A DNA stretch of 9,696 nucleotides from positions 1 to 9,696 of the forward strand of contig DATJNS010000029.1 of assembly GCA_035507915.1 (NCBI GenBank). Direction: 5' to 3'. This DNA is from JACQAI01 sp035507915 (GTDB taxonomy: Bacteria > Pseudomonadota > Alphaproteobacteria > Elsterales > Elsteraceae). The translations under genes were made by a program, and so were the position numbers. Positions 1-5,661 of this stretch are shown here, in pieces. The notes below the pieces were generated by a model. That model was not told where the DNA came from. It saw only the letters and a list, made by a program, of their open reading frames with translations, and searched no databases. The stretch's first letter is position 1. Each line of letters opens with the position of its first letter.

Positions 1-1
1 C

Positions 2-535
<534 letters not shown>

Positions 536-551
536 CGTCGCCCTGGCGGCG
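536..551. terminator. Possible hairpin between convergent stop codons
   Basis: The gap between the lpd stop and the HD-GYP stop is exactly filled by an inverted repeat: CGTCGC (536-541), loop CCTG, GCGGCG (546-551). Read as plus-strand RNA it gives six pairs including one G-U; read from the minus strand one pair becomes a C-A mismatch. There is no T-tract on either side, so a terminator role is only a guess, and in GC-rich DNA a 6-bp hairpin can occur by chance. Confidence 0.25.
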
Positions 552-1745
552 TCACACCGGCAGGTCGCGCGCGAAGCGGCGCTGGATCTCCTCGATCGCC
601 GGAACGTTGTCGACCAGCGCCGCGATGCACAGCGGGTCGAAGCGCTTGCCCGACAGCTCGCGCAGATAGTCGAGCGCCGCCTCGTTGGTCCAGCGCTTCT
701 TGTAGGGCCGCTCGCCGGTCAGTGCGTCGAACACGTCGGCGACCGCGAAGATGCGCCCCTCCAGCGGGATCTCGTCGCCCTTCAGGCCGTTCGGATAGCC
801 CGAGCCGTCGACGCACTCGTGGTGGCACGCCACCGCGTTGCGCAGGATCGCGCTGTACGGCATGTCGGCGAGGTGGAACTCGCGCAGCATGGTGTCGACG
901 ATCTCGAGGCCGATCGCGACGTGTTTCTTCATCACGACGATCTCCTCGTCGGTCAGCTTGCCCTGCTTGAGCAGCACGCTGTCGGGCACGCCAACCTTGC
1001 CGATGTCGTGCAGCGGCGCGAACCAGAACAGATGCTCGATGTATTCGTCGGTGAGCTGCCAGCGCTCGGCGTTCTCGAGCGCGATCAGCCGCGAATAGTG
1101 CGCCATGCGCTCCTGATGGGTCGCGGTCTCGGTGTCCTTGTAGCGCGAGAAGCCCTGGATCGTCTTGGCGCCGGCGCGCGCCACTCGGGCGGCCGCCAGC
1201 TCGTTGGTGATCATCAGCGAGATCAGCTGCACGTACGGCCACAGCTGCTGCGGCACACCGTTGTCGAAGAACCCGACCTCGGTCGAGTTGAAGAATCCGA
1301 AGCCGAGCAGGCCGGAGAAGTCGAAGAACGGCACCGCCAGGCTCGAGCGGTAGCCGGCGTCGTAGAGGCTGCGCGAATGGCGTTTGCGGTTCTCCTCCGA
1401 CGGCGGATAGAGGGTCAGCACGCGCCAGGAATGCTGCTTGGCGGCCTCGACCAGCATGGTCGTCTGCGCCAGCGGCGCGCGGTAGTGCGCGAGCTCGATC
1501 TTCTGGTCGCTGCTGTCGATGAAGGTGCGCAACTCGTCGGTGCCGAGGTCGTAGGTCGCCACCGCGATCCGTCCGATGCCCGCCAGGCCGGGCGCGGTGC
1601 GGAGCTGCTTGTGGAGCATATGGAGCCGCTCGCTGAGCGAGCACGGCGCGTCGAACAGATGCGCCGGTCCAACGCTGCCCTCCGGCAGGAATCCGGGTAC
1701 CGGGCCGGCGGCTGCGGCGGTGCGGTCGTCGGTCTCCAGTGGCAT
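552..1745 (-). CDS. GAF and HD-GYP domain protein, probable cyclic-di-GMP phosphodiesterase
   Basis: A 397-aa cytosolic protein with no signal peptide or membrane segment. Residues about 45-185 form a GAF-like sensor domain; residues about 200-385 are an HD-GYP domain, a family that hydrolyses cyclic-di-GMP to pGpG or GMP. The metal-site residues known from the family all appear: Glu206 and His210 in ETATH, His246-Asp247 in HDIGK, His275 in KKH, His308-His309 in ACHHE, and Asp337 in VADVFD. The signature DGSGYP is at 313-318. Presence of the Glu four residues before the first His fits the trinuclear-metal subtype. No receiver domain is fused, so input probably comes through the GAF domain, ligand unknown. 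The ATG at 1745 is preceded by AGGAGAGG, seven bases upstream, supporting this start. It lies 95 bases downstream of the MetE-like gene, with a hairpin and a perfect FNR-type box in between, so it is likely a separate, regulated unit. Family call is firm; activity is inferred. Confidence 0.93.
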   Translation of the reverse strand: MPLETDDRTAAAAGPVPGFLPEGSVGPAHLFDAPCSLSERLHMLHKQLRTAPGLAGIGRIAVATYDLGTDELRTFIDSSDQKIELAHYRAPLAQTTMLVEAAKQHSWRVLTLYPPSEENRKRHSRSLYDAGYRSSLAVPFFDFSGLLGFGFFNSTEVGFFDNGVPQQLWPYVQLISLMITNELAAARVARAGAKTIQGFSRYKDTETATHQERMAHYSRLIALENAERWQLTDEYIEHLFWFAPLHDIGKVGVPDSVLLKQGKLTDEEIVVMKKHVAIGLEIVDTMLREFHLADMPYSAILRNAVACHHECVDGSGYPNGLKGDEIPLEGRIFAVADVFDALTGERPYKKRWTNEAALDYLRELSGKRFDPLCIAALVDNVPAIEEIQRRFARDLPV

Positions 1746-1798
1746 CGCGGACCCTCTCCTGGTCGAGAGCAGGATGCCGCGTTTCGCTTCGGCGGATC

Positions 1799-1812
1799 TT
1801 GATTTGGATCAA
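1799..1812 (-). promoter_or_regulatory. FNR/Anr/FixK-type box upstream of the HD-GYP gene
   Basis: The palindrome TTGAT-TTGG-ATCAA matches the FNR/FixK consensus TTGAT-N4-ATCAA at all ten defined positions. Its only downstream gene is the HD-GYP gene on the minus strand, because the plus strand runs into the 3' end of the MetE-like gene. If transcription starts at base 1764, the box centre is at -41.5, the classic activating position. The -12 to -7 hexamer is then CATCCT (1776-1771), which keeps the key A and final T of a -10 element. That leaves a 19-base leader holding AGGAG. The start site is inferred from spacing alone. In alphaproteobacteria such boxes answer to FNR, Anr or FixK proteins under low oxygen. 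Confidence 0.65.
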
Positions 1813-1815
1813 CAG

Positions 1816-1836
1816 CGCGGCGGCCGGGCCGCCGCG
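1816..1836 (-). terminator. Strong GC hairpin after the MetE-like gene
   Basis: A perfect 9-bp stem (1816-1824 pairing with 1828-1836) closes on a 3-base loop, starting five bases past the TAG of the MetE-like gene. There is no run of Ts after it on the minus strand, so it lacks the standard second half of an intrinsic terminator. It may act as an RNA 3' end stabiliser or a weak terminator. It stops three bases before the FNR-type box, so it could also insulate the HD-GYP promoter from read-through. Confidence 0.45.
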
Positions 1837-1840
1837 GCGC

Positions 1841-3001
1841 CTAGAACAGGCGCTGGCTGGCGATGCGCGCGCCGTCGCTGAGCGCAGCGAGCTTGGCCCA
1901 CACGACGTCCTCGGCGACCCGGCCCATGCCGGCCGAGGTGTCGAAGCCGCAGTCGGTGCCGCCCTGCACGCGGGTCGGGTCGCCGACCACGCGCGCGACC
2001 GCCTCGAGCCGTTCGGCGACGACCTCCGGATGCTCGACGAAGTTGGTCAAGGTGTCGATCACTCCGGCGACGATGATCTGGTCGGGCTCGAGCGCGCCGG
2101 CGAGGCAATGATATTCGTGCGCGTGGCGCGGATTGGCGAACGGCAGCACGAAGCCGCCGACCTTGGCCTGCTTGAGGATCGGCAGGATCTCGGCGAGCGG
2201 CACGTCTTGGTCGTGCGGGCCCTCGTAGTTGCCCCAGCACACGTGCAGCCGCACGCGATCGCGCGGAATCGCAACGAGCGCGCGGTTGATGGTCGCGACG
2301 ACGCGTTCGACGAAATCGAGGAACTCGTTGAGCGGCCGGTTCTGGTACGAAAGATGCCGTTCGAGCGCCAGGTCTGGGCAGTCGAGCTGCAGCAGGAAAC
2401 CGTGCCCCACGATGGTGTCGTATTCGATCTTGAGCGCATCGCCGAGCGCCGCCAGATAGGCGTCTTCGGTCGGGTAGTGCTCGTTGAGCACCGCGGCCGC
2501 GATGATGCCAGGCGATGGCGCGGTCAGGAACGGCTCGACGAAGCCGCCGCCCGCACCGTCCAGCGCGGCGCGGAAATCGTCGCACTCCGCCTCGACCATC
2601 GCGCGGTCGAGATAGCGGATCTCGCCGATCGCCTTGGGCGGCGACATGTTGGAGACGGCAACCGTGTTGGCCATCCAGGCCTGCTGGGCCTTCTGGAACA
2701 GCGGGTAGCGCAGGACGTCGCCGCGCGGCCAGCGCTGCCATTGGCCGCCGAACCCGCTCATGCGCCGGCGCACGTACAGGAAGAACGCCTCGCGCTGCTG
2801 CTCGCCGTTGTTCGGGATGTCGATGCCGACCTCGCGCTGCTTGGCGACGACCCGCCGCATCGCGGCCTCGCCGGCGCGCGCCAGCGCCGCCTCGTCGACC
2901 GGCTTGCCCTGTGCGCGCTCGACGTAGAGCCGCACCAGCTCGGCCGGCCGTGGCAGGCTCCCGGTATGGGTGGTCAGGATGCGGGTCTCGCTGCGCTGCA
3001 T
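1841..3001 (-). CDS. Stand-alone MetE-type (COG0620) zinc methyltransferase-like protein
   Basis: A 386-aa protein resembling the C-terminal catalytic half of cobalamin-independent methionine synthase (MetE, about 750 aa), a zinc-dependent enzyme moving a methyl group to homocysteine. The N-terminal MetE domain is absent. The substrate-loop motif HTGSLPRP is at residues 12-19, and LDCPD (206-210) sits where MetE has its substrate-binding Asp. The four zinc ligands can all be assigned: His253 and Cys255 in HVC, Glu296 in HAHEY, and Cys351 in GTDCGFDTS. Short members of this family include proteins labelled methionine synthase, MesD- and core-MetE-type methyltransferases, and epoxyalkane:coenzyme M transferases, so the real substrate is open. 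The ATG at 3001 is chosen because GGAGGA lies five bases upstream. An in-frame ATG at 3052 would add 17 arginine-rich residues with no family resemblance. The gene is 119 bases downstream of xerC and probably transcribed separately. Confidence 0.88.
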   Translation of the reverse strand: MQRSETRILTTHTGSLPRPAELVRLYVERAQGKPVDEAALARAGEAAMRRVVAKQREVGIDIPNNGEQQREAFFLYVRRRMSGFGGQWQRWPRGDVLRYPLFQKAQQAWMANTVAVSNMSPPKAIGEIRYLDRAMVEAECDDFRAALDGAGGGFVEPFLTAPSPGIIAAAVLNEHYPTEDAYLAALGDALKIEYDTIVGHGFLLQLDCPDLALERHLSYQNRPLNEFLDFVERVVATINRALVAIPRDRVRLHVCWGNYEGPHDQDVPLAEILPILKQAKVGGFVLPFANPRHAHEYHCLAGALEPDQIIVAGVIDTLTNFVEHPEVVAERLEAVARVVGDPTRVQGGTDCGFDTSAGMGRVAEDVVWAKLAALSDGARIASQRLF

Positions 3002-3057
3002 CGGAGTCCTCCGGCGGACACGCTTTCCCTCGGGGCGCGGTGCCGCTCGCATACTCT

Positions 3058-3092
3058 GCCTCCTTCCCCCACGAGGGGAAAGGTTGGGAAGC
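3058..3092. repeat. Hairpin resembling a dispersed alphaproteobacterial intergenic repeat
   Basis: Between xerC and the MetE-like gene, CCTTCCCC (3062-3069) pairs with GGGGAAAGG (3075-3083, one A bulged) around the loop CACGA, and GTTGGGAA follows. The form 'C-rich arm, ACGAG, G-rich arm, TTGGGA' resembles short palindromic elements I know to be scattered between genes in many GC-rich alphaproteobacterial genomes. Only one copy is in this window, so repetition is not shown here. There is no T-tract after it on the minus strand, but it could still help end the xerC transcript. Confidence 0.4.
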
Positions 3093-3120
3093 GCCTATCC
3101 GCGCCGGTGCGCGGTTCGCC

Positions 3121-4116
3121 TCAGGTCGACGTCCGCGCGCGCGGATGCGCCGCGCGGTGCACCTCGATCAGCCGCGCGCTGTCGACCGCCGTGTAGCGCT
3201 GGGTGGTCGACAGCGAGGCATGCCCGAGCAGCTCCTGGATCGAGCGCAGATCGCCGCCGCTGCCCAGCAGGTGGGTCGCGAAGCTGTGGCGCAGCGCGTG
3301 CGGCGTCGCGGTCTCGGGCAGCCCGAGCGCGCCGCGCAGGCGGCGCATCTGGCGCTGCACCACGCCCGGGTTGAGCGGCCCGCCGCGCGCGCCGACGAAC
3401 AGCGGCGCGTTGGGCGCGAGGCGCCATGGACAATGCGCGAGGTAGTCGTCGATCGCCTCGCACACGACCGGCAGCACGGGCACCACGCGCTGCTTGTTGC
3501 CCTTGCCGGTGACGCGCAGCGCGTCGCCGTGCGGCGCCTCGGCGCGCGTCAAGCCCAGCGCCTCGCCGAGCCGCAGGCCGCAACCGTAGAGCAAGGTGAG
3601 GAGCGCCAGATCGCGCTTGCCCATCCAGGGTTTCAGCGCCAGCTCCTCGATCGTCTCGAGGCTCTGCGCCGCTTCGTCCTCCGACAGCGCCTTGGGCACC
3701 GATTTCGGCAGGCGTGGCGTCCGCACGGTGGCGATCGCCGCGTTGCTGCACAGGCCGCGGCGATCGAGGAAGCGGAAGAAGCCGCGCAGCGCGGACAGCC
3801 CGCGTGCCGCCGAGCTGCGCGCCAACCCGTCGTCGAAGCGCTGCGCCAGATAGGCGCGAAAGTCGCTCGCGCTCAGCGCGGCGAGCGCGTCGAGACCCGG
3901 TGGCTCGCCGCGATGCGCTTGCAGGAACGCGAGAAAGGCCGCGAGGTCGCGGCCGTAGCCGTCGATGCTATGCGGCGAGGCGCGCTTCTCATGGGTCAGC
4001 CAATCGAGCCAGGCGGCGGCGGCCTGGCCGACCGCGGCGTCGCCGGCGAACGCCAGCGACGCGACGGTGCGCTGGGGCTGGCGCGGTCCGCTCAGTCGGG
4101 CGGCAGGTCGAGCCAT
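3121..4116 (-). CDS. xerC: Tyrosine recombinase XerC
   Basis: A 331-aa site-specific recombinase of the phage-integrase family that, with XerD, resolves chromosome dimers at dif during division. Residues about 28-120 form the SAM-like N-terminal DNA-binding domain, and about 140-320 the catalytic domain. The full active site can be read: Arg182 in GLRLGE, Lys205 in TGKGNKQR, His273 and Arg276 in HALRHSFATH, His299 in LLGHAS, and the nucleophile Tyr308 in TTQRYT. XerC is preferred over XerD because a DUF484 gene lies directly upstream, the arrangement seen around E. coli xerC. The start is uncertain. ATG 4116 is the best codon and overlaps the DUF484 gene by 25 bases; no Shine-Dalgarno is seen, and no ATG, GTG or TTG follows before the conserved region. 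Translational coupling to the DUF484 gene is likely. The absence of phage or transposon genes argues for the chromosomal recombinase rather than a mobile integrase. Confidence 0.93.
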   Translation of the reverse strand: MARPAARLSGPRQPQRTVASLAFAGDAAVGQAAAAWLDWLTHEKRASPHSIDGYGRDLAAFLAFLQAHRGEPPGLDALAALSASDFRAYLAQRFDDGLARSSAARGLSALRGFFRFLDRRGLCSNAAIATVRTPRLPKSVPKALSEDEAAQSLETIEELALKPWMGKRDLALLTLLYGCGLRLGEALGLTRAEAPHGDALRVTGKGNKQRVVPVLPVVCEAIDDYLAHCPWRLAPNAPLFVGARGGPLNPGVVQRQMRRLRGALGLPETATPHALRHSFATHLLGSGGDLRSIQELLGHASLSTTQRYTAVDSARLIEVHRAAHPRARTST

Positions 4117-4907
4117 GCCCGGATCGAATGCTCGACCACCTGGGCGAGGAAGGTGAGAAGCTCGGTGCCCTGGCCGGGGTGGAACACGCCGGGCTTGCGT
4201 GCGCCGAGCGCCAGCAGGCCGACCGGCGCCGCCGGGCTGACGCGCAGGCGCACCAGCGCGTCGGAGCGCACCAGGCCGGCGGCCGGCGCGCCGAAGAGGG
4301 CGGGATCGCCGACCACGTCGGAGCGCAGCAGCACGTCGTGGCTCGCCCCCAGGAGCTCGTCGACCGAGCCCGGCTCGAGCATCAACACGCCGGCCGCGAG
4401 GGTCTTGCCGTTGCGCCCGGTCAGTCGGCCCTTGCCGCGCGGCGTCTCGACGCACAACCCGACCGCGTCGATGTCGAGCAGCAGGGTCAGCTCCTCGGTG
4501 ACCACCGTGATGAGATGCTCGAACGTGGTCGCGGCCAGCATCGCGAGCACGGCGTTGTGCACGCGCGTCTGGTTCTGCAGGTTCGCGCGGCTGGTCGAGA
4601 TCAGCTTGCGCTGCACCAGCTTGAGACGCGCGACGTCGGTGCGCAGGCGATCGAGCATGAAGTGCTGGAGGTCGACGACGCCGTCGCCCATCTCGCGCGT
4701 CGGCGGTGCCAGCACCGCGAGCAGGTCCGGCCGGTTGACCAGGAAATCCGGATGGCGCCGCAGATAGGCCGCGACGTCCGTCGCGGCGAACTCGGTCGCC
4801 TTGGTGCCGGCGGGCACGGCGCCGGTCTTGCCGCGCGGCTTGGCGGGCGGATCGTCGGGAACGCCGGCGGGCGCTCCGTCGGGGGCTTCGGTCGGATGCT
4901 GCGCCAT
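4092..4907 (-). CDS. DUF484 family protein (YigA-like)
   Basis: A 271-aa protein of the DUF484 family, whose molecular role is not established. The first 40 or so residues are rich in Pro, Ala and Gly and probably disordered. The family hallmark follows: AAYLRRHPDFLVNRPDLL at residues 46-63. Next is a likely coiled-coil or long helix (about 80-115) and a GAF-like region (about 120-265). The start at 4907 places GGAGGGG about 11 bases upstream, overlapping the end of the transaldolase gene, whose stop is eight bases away. An in-frame start at 5255 would run antisense-like through the transaldolase gene and is rejected. Conserved linkage of DUF484 genes with xerC (E. coli yigA-xerC) suggests a shared process, but that is inference. 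No catalytic residues can be named. The family call is firm; function is unknown. Confidence 0.88.
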   Translation of the reverse strand: MAQHPTEAPDGAPAGVPDDPPAKPRGKTGAVPAGTKATEFAATDVAAYLRRHPDFLVNRPDLLAVLAPPTREMGDGVVDLQHFMLDRLRTDVARLKLVQRKLISTSRANLQNQTRVHNAVLAMLAATTFEHLITVVTEELTLLLDIDAVGLCVETPRGKGRLTGRNGKTLAAGVLMLEPGSVDELLGASHDVLLRSDVVGDPALFGAPAAGLVRSDALVRLRVSPAAPVGLLALGARKPGVFHPGQGTELLTFLAQVVEHSIRAWLDLPPD

Positions 4908-4915
4908 GGCCCCCG

Positions 4916-5578
4916 TCACCCCTCCAAGATCGATTGGCCGGTGCTCTTCCAGTCGGCGACGAATGCCGCCAGCCCCTTGTCCGTGAGCGGATGGACGAAC
5001 ATCTGGCGCAGCACGGCCGGCGGGAGAGTCGCGACGTCGGCGCCCAGCTTGGCGGCTTGGACCACGTGGATCGGGTGACGCACGCTCGCCACCAGCACCT
5101 CGGTCGCGAACTCGGGGTACTGATCGTAGATCTCGCAGATGTCGGCGATCAGCTGCATGCCGTCGGTGCCGGTGTCGTCGAGCCGCCCGACGAACGGCGA
5201 GATGTAGGCCGCGCCGGCCTTGGCGGCGAGGATCGCCTGCGCGGCCGAGAAGCACAGCGTGACGTTGACCGCGGTCCCGGCATTCGCCAGCGCCTTGCAG
5301 GTCTTCAGCCCGTCCGGCGTCAGCGGCACCTTGACGACCACGTTGCGCGCGATCTTGGCGAGGTACCGGCCTTCGGCCAGCATGGTCTCGTGATCGGTGG
5401 CGGCGACCTCGGCGGACACCGGGCCCGGCACCACCGAGCAGATCTCGGCCACCACGTCGATGAACTTGCGCCCCGTCTTGGCGACCAGCGACGGGTTGGT
5501 CGTGACGCCGTCGACCAACCCGGTTGCGGCGAGCTCACGGATGGTCGCGATGTCGGCCGTGTCGATGAAGAACTTCAT
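4916..5578 (-). CDS. tal: Small (FSA/TalC-type) transaldolase
   Basis: A 220-aa cytosolic enzyme of the short transaldolase family. It moves a dihydroxyacetone unit between sugar phosphates in the non-oxidative pentose phosphate pathway through a Schiff base. MKFFIDTAD opens the protein; GVTTNPSL is at 24-31, the Schiff-base lysine is Lys83 in VVKVPLT, and SPFVGRLDD at 127-135 contains Phe129. Length and layout match E. coli fructose-6-phosphate aldolase (FSA) and bacterial TalC. However, FSA has Tyr at the Phe129 position while true transaldolases have Phe, so transaldolase activity is predicted. The start at 5578 fits the family's conserved N-terminus exactly; upstream there is only a weak ACGGAC-like ribosome site. 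It heads the minus-strand run tal-DUF484-xerC and diverges from priA across about 83 bases. Databases may call such proteins 'fructose-6-phosphate aldolase'; the active-site residue argues otherwise. Confidence 0.95.
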   Translation of the reverse strand: MKFFIDTADIATIRELAATGLVDGVTTNPSLVAKTGRKFIDVVAEICSVVPGPVSAEVAATDHETMLAEGRYLAKIARNVVVKVPLTPDGLKTCKALANAGTAVNVTLCFSAAQAILAAKAGAAYISPFVGRLDDTGTDGMQLIADICEIYDQYPEFATEVLVASVRHPIHVVQAAKLGADVATLPPAVLRQMFVHPLTDKGLAAFVADWKSTGQSILEG

Positions 5579-5661
5579 GTCCGTAACCGTGAAACCCGCC
5601 CACCGGAGCCCCTGCGCGCACGCATGCTCGTGAGCGTCCGGAATGATATCTAGTGTACCTG
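5579..5661. promoter_or_regulatory. Divergent tal/priA intergenic region with a short AT-rich island
   Basis: This 83-base gap must hold promoters for both tal (minus) and priA (plus). The only AT-rich stretch is about 5642-5658, containing GATATC (5645-5650) and TAGTGTAC. Possible -10 elements are TACACT on the minus strand (complement of 5652-5657) and TATCTA on the plus strand (5647-5652). No convincing -35 partner was found for either. If the plus-strand element is real, the priA message would begin close to its ATG and have almost no leader. Confidence 0.3.

Noticed and set aside
3002..3052. Longer N-terminus for the MetE-like protein from ATG 3052
   Set aside because: The extra 17 residues are Arg/Pro-rich and unlike the family, and would translate through the GGAGGA ribosome site that serves ATG 3001.
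3002..3120. Cobalamin or SAM riboswitch in front of the MetE-like gene
   Set aside because: The gap is only 119 bases and shows none of the conserved core sequences of these riboswitches; only simple hairpins are visible.
3121..4116. XerC as the integrase of a mobile element
   Set aside because: No att-like direct repeats, tRNA gene or phage/transposon genes are present, and the DUF484 neighbour marks it as the chromosomal recombinase.
2515..4767. A 750-codon plus-strand open frame spanning parts of the MetE-like, xerC and DUF484 genes
   Set aside because: It runs antisense across three genes with clear motifs and translates to Arg/Ala/Ser-rich low-complexity sequence.
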